Assembly (NCBI GenBank): GCA_963837875.1
Contig: CAWIOV010000002.1
Location: forward strand, 494,739 to 558,738
Direction: 5' to 3'
Source: UBA877 sp963837875
Lineage (GTDB): Bacteria > Chloroflexota > Anaerolineae > Anaerolineales > Villigracilaceae
DNA: 64,000 nt
Position 1 is the stretch's first letter; every line of letters starts with the position of its first letter. The notes below the pieces were generated by a model. That model did not search any database. It was not told the origin of the DNA and saw only the letters and a program-made list of their open reading frames with translations. Of the stretch, positions 1-8,508 are shown piece by piece. The position numbers and the translations under genes were made by a program.

Positions 1-203
1 AGCCGGTTATGATGTATTGCGGACAGGATGCAGCCGCAAAAGAAACCGTGGGTACCTTGATCCGGCAGTTGGGCTGGCAGCCGCTGGATGTCGGCGGCCT
101 GGAACAAGCCATTCATCTGGAACATATGACCCTGCTTTGGGCGCGCATGGTTCGTTTCAACGGTCATTCGCCAGACATGGTATGGGCCATGTTGACCAGG
201 TGA
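1..203 (+). CDS. NADPH-dependent F420 reductase-like protein, C-terminal fragment
   Basis: The reading frame is open to the left edge (codons from base 3), so only about the last 66 residues are present. The fragment reads MYCGQD, then a helix AKETVGTLIRQLGW, a PLDVGGLEQA turn, and LEHMTLLWARMV. This order (a 'found D' segment, an acidic/glycine turn, then an aliphatic helix naming the second half of a Rossmann dehydrogenase) matches the C-terminus of COG2085 F420-dependent NADP reductases as I know the family. The cofactor-binding N-terminus is outside the window, so F420 specificity cannot be verified. A nitroreductase follows 59 bp downstream on the same strand, which would fit a small redox operon. 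Confidence 0.6.
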   Translation, partial: PVMMYCGQDAAAKETVGTLIRQLGWQPLDVGGLEQAIHLEHMTLLWARMVRFNGHSPDMVWAMLTR

Positions 204-262
204 AAACCGCCTGAAATTGGGAGTAAAATTCCCATTGGAGTGTGTTTTTTTTAGAGGTAATG

Positions 263-748
263 ATGGAAGCATTAGAAGCTATTCAGAAGCGCAGGAGCGT
301 CCGGAAGTTCACCGGGGATATCGTTCCACGTGCGGATTTGGAAAAGATTGTGGATGCCGGCCGGCTGGCTGCCACGGGCAGTAACCGCCAGCCCTGGGAT
401 TTTATCGTGGTCACGGACCGGGAAATGATCGATCGTCTCAGCGTGGCTGGAGAATGGATGAGGACCGCCGGTGCGATCATTGCCGTGGTGCTCGATCCAT
501 ACTCGCACTGGTGGCTGGAGGACGGCCCCGCTGCCATAGAGAACATGCTGGTCGCCAGCACTGCCTTGGGATACGGGGCCTGTTGGATGGAAGGGAATAT
601 CCATTCTCATGAAAGCAAGTTTAAAACCCTCCTGTACGTTCCCAAAGGCAAACGGCTGCTGGCCCTGATCCCGGTCGGGGTTCCCGCTGACTGGTCGGCA
701 GTCGAGAAGCGCCCGCTCGAAAGCGTTCTACATTGGCAGGTTTATTAA
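263..748 (+). CDS. Nitroreductase family protein
   Basis: A 161-residue FMN-dependent nitroreductase-fold protein. The N-terminus has the family signature RRSVRKF (about residues 9-15), which contacts the FMN phosphate, followed by GSNRQPWDF near residue 45, the usual S-x-x-x-QPW segment. The central AAIENMLVASTALGYGACWM helix-strand is also typical. Substrate cannot be inferred; members reduce nitro groups, quinones or act as dehalogenases. The frame is open from a GTG at 242, but AGAGG at 253-257 sits correctly only for the ATG at 263 (ATG 260 is too close), and family homology begins here. It is short for the family (usually 170-220), lacking the C-terminal extension. Confidence 0.85.
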   Translation: MEALEAIQKRRSVRKFTGDIVPRADLEKIVDAGRLAATGSNRQPWDFIVVTDREMIDRLSVAGEWMRTAGAIIAVVLDPYSHWWLEDGPAAIENMLVASTALGYGACWMEGNIHSHESKFKTLLYVPKGKRLLALIPVGVPADWSAVEKRPLESVLHWQVY

Positions 749-905
749 TTCACCTGAGGTAAACTGCCCTATAGATGCACGCAACTGTAGCTTTCATGCA
801 AATCTTTGGGACGTATCAGGTAACCTTTGGATTGCTGGATCGCCCGCCATGCGCACCGTTGCCAATCTGCTGGTGTTATAAAATCCCATTATAGGAGAAG
901 GATTC

Positions 906-2606
906 ATGGACACTCTTAAGCTGGATCAATCCATCCAAGCGCTTCAAGAGCACAAGAACGAGTGGGCCTCGCTGCCGATCCCGGAAAAGCTGGCATTGCT
1001 CGATGCCATCCGTCAGCGGCTGGCAGAAAAGAGCCTGGCCTGGGTGGAGGCCTCCGTACGTGGCAAGCAAATGAAGCTTCACTCCCCCGAAGAGGGCGAG
1101 GAATGGACCGGTGGACCATGGACGCTGGCAGAGGGGATTAATGGCTATATGGATAGCCTGCGCTCGCTGGCACAGGGTCAAGTCCTTATGCCGAAGAGGA
1201 TCCATACCCGCTCCAATGGCCAGGTGGCAGCCCGGATCTTCCCCAATACCCTGCTTGACAGATTAATGCTGAATGGCATTACTGCCGAAGTCTGGATGCA
1301 GCCCGGTGTAACCGAGGTGACCCTGGAAGAAAAAATGGCAGCCTTTTACCGGCAGAAAAATGTCGAGGGAAAGGTCTGCCTGGTCCTTGGAGCCGGCAAT
1401 GTTGCCGGCATCCCGCCACGCGACGTGCTCTATCGCTTGTATGGCTTGGGGCACGTGGTTATCTTAAAAATGAGCCCGATCAACGATTACCTCGGGCCAA
1501 TCTTCGAATACATTTTTGCGCCTTTTGTTCAGGCTGGTTACCTGCGCTTCGCCTATGGCGGTGGGGATGTGGGGAATTACCTGGTCCATCACGCTGGCGT
1601 GCAAGAGATCCACATGACTGGAAGTGTCCACACCTACCAGGCCATCCTTTTCGGCAATGGCCCGGAAGGGGAGCAGCGCAAACGCCAGAACCGGCCGCTT
1701 CTCGATAAACCCTTCACCGGCGAATTGGGCGGTGTCACCCCCACTATCATCGTCCCGGGCAAATGGAGCCGGGCCGATATCCGTTACCAGGCCGAGAATG
1801 TGTTGACCATGAAGCTGCAGAATGCCGGGCATAACTGCGTGGCTACCCAGGTGCTGGTACTCTCGGAGACATGGGGGCAGCGCGACGAGTTCCTCGATGC
1901 CGTTCGAAAGCTGATGCGCGAGTTGCCGCCGCGAAAGTGTTATTACCCCGGCGCGGCGGAACATCAAAAGGAAGCCGTGGCGCTTCACCCCGATGCCGAA
2001 ATCCTGGGCGGCGAGATCCCGCGCACGCTGATCACCGGCCTGGATCCGAATGCTGAGGACGAAGCTTGCTTCCAAGAGGAATTCTTCTGTCCGGTCTTTG
2101 CCCAGACGAGTCTGCCGGGCAAGGACGCGGCCGATTTCCTGCGCAATGCAGTCCGGTTCTGTAACGAGAAACTGTATGGCACACTTGGCGTCAGCGTCAT
2201 CATCCACCCCGGGACGCGGAAACAACTCGGCCCGGATTTCGAGGCCGCCTTGACGGATTTGCACTATGGCTCGATCGGAGTCAACATCTGGAATGCGGCC
2301 GCCTTCCTGCTGGTCCAGGCTACCTGGGGCGCTTTCCCCGGGCACACAACCGACAATATCCAGAGTGGATTCGGGATCGTCGGCAATTCCTTCTTGTTCG
2401 AAAAGCCCGAGCGGACAGTGGTACGCGGCTCCTTCTATCCCTTCCCGCGCACCTGGCTGCATGGCGATCCGGCTTTCCTGCCCAAGCCGCCCTGGTTCAT
2501 CACCAACAAGACAGCCCACATCACGACGCGCGAGGTCGCGAGGATCACCCTGGACCCCAAGTTCCGCTATCTGCCGGCCATTCTTTGGTATGCATACAGG
2601 GGATGA
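906..2606 (+). CDS. Aldehyde dehydrogenase superfamily protein
   Basis: A 566-residue protein of the NAD(P)-dependent aldehyde dehydrogenase superfamily. The likely catalytic cysteine is C311 in NAGHNCVATQ, and an EEFFCPV motif about 80 residues later corresponds to the conserved E-x-F-x-P region of the family. A Rossmann-like LVLGAGNVAGIPP segment lies near residue 160, and the GSVHTYQAI segment resembles the G-S-T-x-x-G strip. It is longer than usual ALDHs (about 480) and diverges at both ends, so it belongs to a side branch and the substrate is unknown. RBS AGGAGAAGG lies just upstream. The gene stands alone; its stop abuts the hairpin that ends panC on the other strand. Confidence 0.8.
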   Translation: MDTLKLDQSIQALQEHKNEWASLPIPEKLALLDAIRQRLAEKSLAWVEASVRGKQMKLHSPEEGEEWTGGPWTLAEGINGYMDSLRSLAQGQVLMPKRIHTRSNGQVAARIFPNTLLDRLMLNGITAEVWMQPGVTEVTLEEKMAAFYRQKNVEGKVCLVLGAGNVAGIPPRDVLYRLYGLGHVVILKMSPINDYLGPIFEYIFAPFVQAGYLRFAYGGGDVGNYLVHHAGVQEIHMTGSVHTYQAILFGNGPEGEQRKRQNRPLLDKPFTGELGGVTPTIIVPGKWSRADIRYQAENVLTMKLQNAGHNCVATQVLVLSETWGQRDEFLDAVRKLMRELPPRKCYYPGAAEHQKEAVALHPDAEILGGEIPRTLITGLDPNAEDEACFQEEFFCPVFAQTSLPGKDAADFLRNAVRFCNEKLYGTLGVSVIIHPGTRKQLGPDFEAALTDLHYGSIGVNIWNAAAFLLVQATWGAFPGHTTDNIQSGFGIVGNSFLFEKPERTVVRGSFYPFPRTWLHGDPAFLPKPPWFITNKTAHITTREVARITLDPKFRYLPAILWYAYRG

Positions 2607-2640
2607 AAAAAGGCCCGGTTCCTTTGTTGGACCGGGCCAT
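2606..2640 (-). terminator. Rho-independent terminator of panC
   Basis: Perfect 8-bp stem GGCCCGGT (2612-2619) and ACCGGGCC (2631-2638) with an 11-nt loop. Read on the minus strand it is followed by a run of six T (2606-2611), so it is a canonical terminator for panC. It also lies immediately after the stop of the converging aldehyde dehydrogenase gene and may serve both. Confidence 0.85.
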
Positions 2641-2644
2641 TGAT

Positions 2645-3478
2645 TTATCCAAGTACAAAATTATCGATTAGCCGCGTTTTCCCCAAGTAAATCGCCATGG
2701 ATAGCAGGGCCTTTCCTGTCACTTTCTCCAATTCCTCCAGCGTATCGTAGTCTGCGCAGGAGACGTACTGCAGGCGCGCCAATGGCTCGCCAGCGACGAT
2801 TGCGCGGACGCGGGCACGCAGGCTTTCGGCCTGGCGTTCGCCGGAATCATAGGCGGATTGGGCCGCACACAGGGAACGGAACAGCACCGTCGCGGCCTGA
2901 CGTTCCTCCGGGTTAAGATAAACGTTCCGGCTGGACATCGCCAGTCCGTCCGGCTCGCGCACGATCGGGCAGACAACAATATCAATTGGAAAATCCAGAT
3001 CCTTCACCATCTGCCGGATGACAGCCGCCTGCTGGGCATCCTTCTGGCCAAAATAGGCCTTAGATGGCTCAACCGCATTGAATAACTTGGCAACCACGGT
3101 GGTAACACCCCGGAAATGCCCAGGGCGGATTTCTCCCTCCAGGGGACGCGTCAGACCATCCACTGTAACCCATGTCTGGAATCCTGGTGGATACATGATT
3201 TCCGGCGTGGGCGTCCAGACCAGGTCCACACCGGCAGCTTCCAGCAGGGCCAGGTCACGCGGCAGGTCACGCGGATATTTAGCCAGGTCTTCATTCGGGC
3301 CGAACTGGGTCGGATTGACAAAGATGCTGGCGACCACACTGGTGCATTCGTCCCGCGCACGTTTGGCGAGGGAAATATGACCGGCATGCAGGTAGCCCAT
3401 GGTGGGTATAAAGCCGACCGTACTGGGGAGAGTGCCTCGCGCTGTCCGTAATTCAGAAAGAGTCATTACCGTTCGCAT
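2645..3478 (-). CDS. panC: Pantothenate synthetase (pantoate-beta-alanine ligase)
   Basis: 277 residues, full length for the family. It joins D-pantoate and beta-alanine with ATP to make pantothenate in coenzyme A synthesis, in the cytoplasm. The nucleotidyltransferase HIGH-type motif is HAGH at residues 31-34 within PTMGYLHAGH. The pantoate/ATP loop FGQKDAQQ and the AMSSRNVYL segment (the KMSKS-equivalent loop) are all visible. Start ATG at 3478 gives the conventional M-R-T-V-x-x-L opening with TAGAGGT upstream. It is transcribed alone; no panB or panD is adjacent. It ends in a strong terminator and diverges from ssb. Confidence 0.96.
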   Translation of the reverse strand: MRTVMTLSELRTARGTLPSTVGFIPTMGYLHAGHISLAKRARDECTSVVASIFVNPTQFGPNEDLAKYPRDLPRDLALLEAAGVDLVWTPTPEIMYPPGFQTWVTVDGLTRPLEGEIRPGHFRGVTTVVAKLFNAVEPSKAYFGQKDAQQAAVIRQMVKDLDFPIDIVVCPIVREPDGLAMSSRNVYLNPEERQAATVLFRSLCAAQSAYDSGERQAESLRARVRAIVAGEPLARLQYVSCADYDTLEELEKVTGKALLSMAIYLGKTRLIDNFVLG

Positions 3479-3499
3479 GATATTACCTCTGTAGGCCTA

Positions 3500-3527
3500 T
3501 TGACTTTTATTGTTTTTCAGCTACACT
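3500..3527 (+). promoter_or_regulatory. Predicted sigma-70-type promoter of ssb
   Basis: TTGACT (3500-3505), 16-nt spacer, TACACT (3522-3527). It lies in the panC-ssb divergent region and would give a 5' UTR of about 85 nt ending at the ribosome binding site AAAGGAG (3606-3612). Sequence match only. Confidence 0.5.
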
Positions 3528-3618
3528 ACTATTAACTGATTCTTCTGGTAATTGGGAATTTCCATACCAGGGCAAATTCCAAGCAACCAACATTTAAGGT
3601 AAAAAAAGGAGAATAAGA

Positions 3619-4005
3619 ATGCCCGCTCTAAACCGTGTTCAACTGATTGGCAACCTCGGCAAAGATCCCGAATCCCGCTTCACACCCACCGGGAAGAAAG
3701 TGTCCCATTTCAGCCTGGCAGTCAACAACCGCTGGAAATCCACGGAAGGCGGAACCAAGGAATACACTGAATGGGTTAACATTGAAGCCTGGGGGCAGTT
3801 GGGTGAGATCTGCCAGCAGTACCTGCATAAAGGCAGCCTGGTCTTCATCGAAGGGCACTTGAGGACCGACAAGGTAGATGACAAGAGCGGTGGGACTAAA
3901 TATTACACCAAGGTGGTGGCCGTGTCCATGCAGATGCTGGATCGCAAGCCGGAGGATGAGCTTGTGGCAACGATTGGGGAAGAAGCCGGAGAGTACGAAG
4001 CGTAG
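3619..4005 (+). CDS. ssb: Single-stranded DNA-binding protein
   Basis: 128 residues with one OB fold. The opening LNRVQLIGNLGKDPE and the strand KVSHFSLAVN are signature SSB sequence, as are EYTEWVNIEAWG and the L45 loop region VFIEGHLRTDKVDDKSG. It coats single-stranded DNA during replication and repair. The protein is short: the usual Gly/Pro/Gln-rich linker and the acidic D-D-D-I-P-F tip that recruits partner proteins are replaced by an acidic tail ending EEAGEYEA. A second SSB with the normal tail may therefore exist elsewhere in the genome, or this clade uses a diverged tip. RBS AAAGGAG is well placed. Confidence 0.93.
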   Translation: MPALNRVQLIGNLGKDPESRFTPTGKKVSHFSLAVNNRWKSTEGGTKEYTEWVNIEAWGQLGEICQQYLHKGSLVFIEGHLRTDKVDDKSGGTKYYTKVVAVSMQMLDRKPEDELVATIGEEAGEYEA

Positions 4006-4030
4006 AACCCATAATAATAACGAGCAAAAA

Positions 4031-4080
4031 GAAAAAAGGCGTACACGGGACAATCCCCGTGCACGCCTTTGCTAGTTCCT
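4031..4080. terminator. Bidirectional terminator between ssb and pepF
   Basis: Inverted repeat of 13 bp with one A:C mismatch (G:U wobble on the minus strand): arms 4037-4049 and 4056-4068, a short loop, A-run on the left and T-rich tract on the right. It separates the converging ssb and oligoendopeptidase genes and can stop transcription from both sides. Confidence 0.8.
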
Positions 4081-4084
4081 TTTT

Positions 4085-5848
4085 TTATCTCAACTTTTCC
4101 AACTCATCCACCAACCCGGACAGCACGTTGAATCCGCCTTGCCAGAATTCCTCCGAGTGGATATCAATGCCCGCATCTGCGCAGATCTTGGCCGGGGCTT
4201 GCGAGCCGCCAGTGGAAAGGATCTTGATATAGCGTGGCTTGAACTGCTCGCCTTCGGCCTTGTATTGCTGGTAAAGCGACAGAACGAGCAACTGCCCGAA
4301 CGCATAAGCATAGACATAGAACGGGGTATGGAATATGTGAGGGATGGAGATCCACTCCCATTTGAATTCTTCGCTGAGTTCCACTGCATCACCGAATTGC
4401 TCTTTCAGGTTTTTGAGATAAGCGCTCGCAATTTCATCAACAGAAGCGTTGTTCAACACCATCGCATGCGCCTGTTTCTCAAACTGGGCAAAGAAGGCCT
4501 GGCGCATGATGGTGCCATATGCATCATCCACCTGGCGGAAGAGTAGGTCGCGCCGCACTGCTTCATCGGCCTCTGTTGCAAGCAGCTTATCCACAAGCAT
4601 CATTTCGCCGAAGGTGGAGGCCGTTTCTGCCAGCGGCAGGGATGAATGGAAAGTGAAAATGCTGTGGTTCCCGGCCAGCATGGAATGGATGGCATGGCCC
4701 AACTCGTGGGCCAGGGTGGCTACATCATCGGCATGCCCCTGGTAGTTCAATTTCACCCAGGGCGTCATCTCCGGGGTAACACTGGCGCAGAAGGCGCCGC
4801 TCTGTTTGCCCTTGCGGACTTCGCTGTCGAGATGGTTCTGGTCAAAAACGCGCCGGGCCAGTTTAGCGAAATCGGGATGGAAGGATGAGAATGATTCCAG
4901 CACCATGTCAGCGGCTTGATCAAAGGCGTAGGTCTTGTCTGATTTAACCACCGGAGCATAGATGTCATAGCGGCGTAGTTTATCCACGCCCAGCCGGCGC
5001 GCCTTGAGCCGGAAAAAGCGCTGAAAGATCGCGACATTGCGCTTGCAGACCTTCAACAAAGCTTCCACGGCTTCATCAGGGATGTTGTTACCCAGGTTGC
5101 GAGCCGCGATTGGATTGGCGAACTTGCGCAGGGTCAGGTTTTCGTTATGCCAGTCGCGTACCCTGGTCTGGTATATCTGGCCGAGGATGGAGCCGTCCGC
5201 GCCGTAGACGCGCAGAAGTTCCTGGTAGGCTTTGGCACGCTGGTCCGGGTCCGCGCCGCGCACGTGGACCGTTAATTCGCCGCGCGTCAGTTCTTTGGTT
5301 TCACCGTTCAACTCCAGCTTGAAAACGTAGCGGTTGGTGATGGCATCATAGAGCGTCAACAGCGCGTGTGAGCCGGTCACATTCTTCAGGTTGATGATTT
5401 TCTCTTCCGGTTCGCTCAAGGTGTGTGGCCTGAATTGGCGCAACTCTTCAAGGTAGTAGCGATAATCGCCGGAAGCTTTCATCAGGCGTTGGGCATGGGC
5501 ATCCTCCAGGTTTTTCCACCACAAGTCGAAGAACAGGCTGCGGTTCTCGACTTCAGCCAGGAACTGCTGGATGCGTCCCAACAGGGCCTGGACAGATTGG
5601 TTCTGCGTATCGGCGGCGAAAGCCAGATCGGCAAAGGAATAAAGTTTATGGGCGATGCGCGTGCTTTCTTCGCTGTTTTTCATGATCTCGAGGAAGCTGC
5701 TCACCGGTAAATCAGGTTTGAGCTGTGGGCGCAGTTTTTCGAAATCGGTCACTTGCTGCTCGAGATTCCTAAAGGCGGCTTCCAGATTCGGGCTGTCGAG
5801 ACCGGAGAACAAATCCTTCAGATTCCAGGGGGATGGTTGATATGTCAT
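4085..5848 (-). CDS. pepF: M3 family oligoendopeptidase (PepF type)
   Basis: 587 residues from the chosen start; typical PepF length is about 600. A cytoplasmic zinc metallopeptidase that trims short peptides. The zinc site HELGH lies at residues 381-385 (HELGHAIHS), with the third ligand glutamate in the downstream ETASTFGEMM helix about 25 residues later, exactly as in M3 enzymes. The C-terminal IPHIFHTPFYVYAYAFG substrate-binding stretch is also diagnostic. An in-frame ATG exists 9 bp upstream (5857), but AAGG sits directly against it and spaces better to 5848. It is followed by the shared terminator with ssb; ychF lies upstream on the same strand with a 28-bp gap, so both may be cotranscribed. 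Confidence 0.93.
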   Translation of the reverse strand: MTYQPSPWNLKDLFSGLDSPNLEAAFRNLEQQVTDFEKLRPQLKPDLPVSSFLEIMKNSEESTRIAHKLYSFADLAFAADTQNQSVQALLGRIQQFLAEVENRSLFFDLWWKNLEDAHAQRLMKASGDYRYYLEELRQFRPHTLSEPEEKIINLKNVTGSHALLTLYDAITNRYVFKLELNGETKELTRGELTVHVRGADPDQRAKAYQELLRVYGADGSILGQIYQTRVRDWHNENLTLRKFANPIAARNLGNNIPDEAVEALLKVCKRNVAIFQRFFRLKARRLGVDKLRRYDIYAPVVKSDKTYAFDQAADMVLESFSSFHPDFAKLARRVFDQNHLDSEVRKGKQSGAFCASVTPEMTPWVKLNYQGHADDVATLAHELGHAIHSMLAGNHSIFTFHSSLPLAETASTFGEMMLVDKLLATEADEAVRRDLLFRQVDDAYGTIMRQAFFAQFEKQAHAMVLNNASVDEIASAYLKNLKEQFGDAVELSEEFKWEWISIPHIFHTPFYVYAYAFGQLLVLSLYQQYKAEGEQFKPRYIKILSTGGSQAPAKICADAGIDIHSEEFWQGGFNVLSGLVDELEKLR

Positions 5849-5876
5849 GGTGATCATCCTTGAAAAGCCATAAAGA

Positions 5877-6938
5877 TTACAGGCTTGAACGGATATGCAC
5901 GATATCGCCGTCTTTGACGATATATTCTTTGCCTTCCAGCCGCAGCTTGCCTTTGGCTTTGGCTTCGGTCATCCCGCCCAACTCGATCAGGTCTTGATAA
6001 GCCACCACCTCGGCCCGCACGAAACCGTGCGCCAGGTCCGTATGAATTTCACCGGCTGCTGCGACCGCTGTGGCATGCCGGCGGGTTGTCCAAGCACGCA
6101 CCTCGTCTTCCCCAACGGTGAAGAAGGACTGCTGGTCGAGCAGATCGTACGAAACGCTGATCATGCGGTTGAGGCTCAATTCAGTCAGGCCATACTCGGA
6201 CATGAAGACAGCCGCGTCATCCGGCGGAAGCTGGGCAATTTCCATTTCCAATTTACCCTGCAAGGCGATCACCGGTGTTTCACCCTTGATATCCGGCGCT
6301 ACCTGGCCCTCCCCCAGGTTCAATAGCACCAGAATAGGTTTGCGTGTTAATAGCCCGAATCCGGAGAGAAATTTCTCTTCCTCCTCCGAAATTTCCACCC
6401 CGCGCAGGGGTTTCTCCGCCGAAAGGACTTCGTGCAGGCGGGTGAACAGCACCGTTTGACGCTCATTCAACACTTTGTCCGTGCCACCTTTTTTGCGTTC
6501 CTCCACCAGTCGTTCCAGTTTGCGCTCGACGGCAATCAGATCGTTGAGCAGGAGTTCACCGTTCATCGAGGCAATGTCGCGTGCCGGATCCACGCTGCCG
6601 GAAGGAGATGGCACATTTTCGTCTGCGAAACAGCGCACTACGTGGATCAGGCCCTCCATCTGTGCCAACTGGTTCAGCAGCGCGCCGGCGAGCCCGGTCT
6701 TGGCCACGCCGCTATCCAGACCGGCGATGTCGGCGTAGGTCACTTTTGCATAGATGGTTTTCCTCGGTTTGAACATGGCCGAGAGTTTGTCCACGCGCAG
6801 GTCGGGCACATCCACTACCGCGGTGTGGATTTCAATGCGCCCAGCCGAGGCAGTGGTTGGAGCGTTGCCGCGCGTCAGGGCGTTGAAGATGGTTGTCTTG
6901 CCGGATTGGGGAAAGCCGATAATTCCTAATTTCATCAT
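5877..6938 (-). CDS. ychF: Ribosome-associated YchF/OLA1 family ATPase
   Basis: 353 residues, standard length. A member of the Obg-like TRAFAC class. The P-loop is GFPQSGKT (residues 8-15). The G2-G3 region reads AKVTYADIAGLDSGVAKTGLAG, and the G4 motif typical of GTPases is replaced by LLNLGE, in line with the ATP preference of YchF. The C-terminus (about residue 270 on: DEVRAWTTRRHATAVAAAG ... GDIVHIRSSL) is the TGS domain that binds the ribosome. YchF acts in translation and stress responses. It diverges from tRNA-Leu, whose start lies 34 bp away. Confidence 0.94.
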   Translation of the reverse strand: MMKLGIIGFPQSGKTTIFNALTRGNAPTTASAGRIEIHTAVVDVPDLRVDKLSAMFKPRKTIYAKVTYADIAGLDSGVAKTGLAGALLNQLAQMEGLIHVVRCFADENVPSPSGSVDPARDIASMNGELLLNDLIAVERKLERLVEERKKGGTDKVLNERQTVLFTRLHEVLSAEKPLRGVEISEEEEKFLSGFGLLTRKPILVLLNLGEGQVAPDIKGETPVIALQGKLEMEIAQLPPDDAAVFMSEYGLTELSLNRMISVSYDLLDQQSFFTVGEDEVRAWTTRRHATAVAAAGEIHTDLAHGFVRAEVVAYQDLIELGGMTEAKAKGKLRLEGKEYIVKDGDIVHIRSSL

Positions 6939-6972
6939 GAACCTTTTTAGTTGTGGTAAAATCTGGACGCTA

Positions 6973-7056
6973 GCCGGAGTGGCGGAACTGGCAGACGCGC
7001 ACGACTCAAACTCGTGTTCCCTTGCGGGATTGTGGGTTCAAGTCCCACCTTCGGCA
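6973..7056 (+). tRNA. tRNA-Leu, anticodon CAA
   Basis: 84-nt class II tRNA. Acceptor GCCGGAG (6973-6979) pairs with CTTCGGC (7049-7055) with one G:U; discriminator A at 7056. D arm GCGG...CGC, anticodon stem CACGA/TCGTG with loop CTCAAAC and anticodon CAA at 7007-7009 (reads UUG). A long variable arm follows, then T arm GTGGG/CCCAC with loop TTCAAGT. The 3' CCA is not encoded. TAAAAT at 6956-6961 is a plausible -10 box. Confidence 0.96.
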
Positions 7057-7081
7057 TTGTAACATATTTTGTTTAGCGGTT

Positions 7082-7132
7082 AGTGCGCTCGTACGTGAGC
7101 GCACTGGGAATCGCTGGGAAATGGGGGAAGAT
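7082..7132. repeat. Hairpin plus partial copy of the GGGAATCGC intergenic repeat
   Basis: AGTGCGCTC (7082-7090) and GAGCGCACT (7097-7105) form a perfect 9-bp stem with a 6-nt loop just after tRNA-Leu, so it may end tRNA transcription although no T-run follows. It runs directly into GGGAATCGCTGG (7106-7117) and GGGGGAAGAT (7123-7132), which match the left half of the palindromic repeats at 40501 and 49028. The right half is missing here. Confidence 0.6.
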
Positions 7133-7209
7133 TTGGAGATATTGGACGCAGATGAGATAAAATAGAGGGGAACCTGTTTCAGCCATCTCGCTTAACTGGA
7201 GGTATAGCT

Positions 7210-8469
7210 ATGCCTGGTATGAATGACATCCTGGCCCTCATCCTTGCGGGTGGACGCGGTTCGCGCCTCTATCCGCTCAATAAACTCCGCTCGAAACCAG
7301 CCGTGCCAATCGCCGGAAAATACCGCCTCATTGACATTCCCATCAGCAATTGTATCAATTCCGGCCTCTACCGGATTGATGTGCTGACCCAATTCAACTC
7401 GCATTCCCTACATCGTCACATCACTCAGACCTACAACTTCGATTCTTTCCATATCGGCTTCGTTGAGATCCTGGCTGCCGAGCAAACCCCCGATTCCAAC
7501 GACTGGTACCAGGGTAACGCCGATGCTGTGCGCAAGCAGTTATTTCAACTGCGTTCTTCGCATGCCAAGTATGTGCTTATCCTGAGCGGTGATCATCTCT
7601 ATCGCATGGATTATGGCCCGATGGCTGAATTTCACTGGCAACATGACGCCGACATCACGGTTGCAGTCCAACCGGTCAGGCGCGAAGACGCTTCCAGCCT
7701 GGGCATCCTCAAACGCGGCCAGGATCACCGCATCACCGATTTCTTTGAGAAACCCAAGGACCCCGACACCCTGTCCAAATTTGTCAGCCGCGCTGATGAG
7801 CAGCGGCCCTTTATCTGTTCCATGGGTATCTATCTCTTTAAAACAGAAGCTTTAATTAACCTATTGACCGATAATCCCGGTTTTGATGATTTTGGTGGAG
7901 ATGTTATCCCAAATGCCATCAAAAGTTGCTCCGTCTATGGCTATGATTTTGACGGTTACTGGCGTGACATTGGGACCATACGCTCCTTCTACGAAACCAA
8001 CCTGGACTTGGCAACTGCCACCCCTGCCTTCAATTTTTACGATACGGAAAACCCCATCTACACACACTCCCGCATCCTGCCAGGGTCCCTCGTGGAAGAC
8101 AGCCGTTTGAAAGATGTGCTCCTGGCCGAAGGCTGCCGCATCCAGAAATCCGAGATCACCCACTCGGTCATCGGCCTGCGCAGTGTCATCTCCACCGGAA
8201 CGGTTATTCAAGACAGCATCATTATGGGCGCAGATTACTACTCCACCGAACAGCCGGCGGATCCGCCGATCGGTATTGGCGCGAACTGCCATATTGAAGG
8301 CGCTATTATTGACAAGAATGCCCATATCGGCTCAAATGTGGTCATCCGCCCGTTTCCGCGTGGCACAGATATCAATACCCCAAACTGGACCGTCCAGGAT
8401 GGCATCGTTGTTGTTCCGAAGGATGCTGTCATCCCATCTGGTACACGCATTGAGACCGAGAAAGCTTGA
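7210..8469 (+). CDS. glgC: Glucose-1-phosphate adenylyltransferase
   Basis: 419 residues, normal length. It makes ADP-glucose from glucose-1-phosphate and ATP, the committed step of bacterial glycogen synthesis. The nucleotide-binding loop LAGGRGSRLYPL is at about residues 12-23, followed by KPAVPIAGKYRLIDIPISNC, the PP-loop typical of GlgC. The catalytic Asp lies in SGDHLYRMDY, the glucose-1-P lysine in FFEKPKDP, and the C-terminal part (from about residue 290) shows hexapeptide left-handed beta-helix spacing (SRLKDVLLAEGC, IDKNAHIGSNVVI). RBS CTGGAGGT precedes the ATG. No other glg gene is adjacent; a P-type ATPase begins 39 bp downstream. Confidence 0.96.
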   Translation: MPGMNDILALILAGGRGSRLYPLNKLRSKPAVPIAGKYRLIDIPISNCINSGLYRIDVLTQFNSHSLHRHITQTYNFDSFHIGFVEILAAEQTPDSNDWYQGNADAVRKQLFQLRSSHAKYVLILSGDHLYRMDYGPMAEFHWQHDADITVAVQPVRREDASSLGILKRGQDHRITDFFEKPKDPDTLSKFVSRADEQRPFICSMGIYLFKTEALINLLTDNPGFDDFGGDVIPNAIKSCSVYGYDFDGYWRDIGTIRSFYETNLDLATATPAFNFYDTENPIYTHSRILPGSLVEDSRLKDVLLAEGCRIQKSEITHSVIGLRSVISTGTVIQDSIIMGADYYSTEQPADPPIGIGANCHIEGAIIDKNAHIGSNVVIRPFPRGTDINTPNWTVQDGIVVVPKDAVIPSGTRIETEKA

Positions 8470-8508
8470 GCAGCTCAGGCAAAACCAACCATTGGAGAAA
8501 CATGCCTG

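Noticed and set aside
1464..2519. 351-codon minus-strand frame across the aldehyde dehydrogenase
   Set aside because: Shadow frame. The plus strand has clear ALDH motifs and an RBS.
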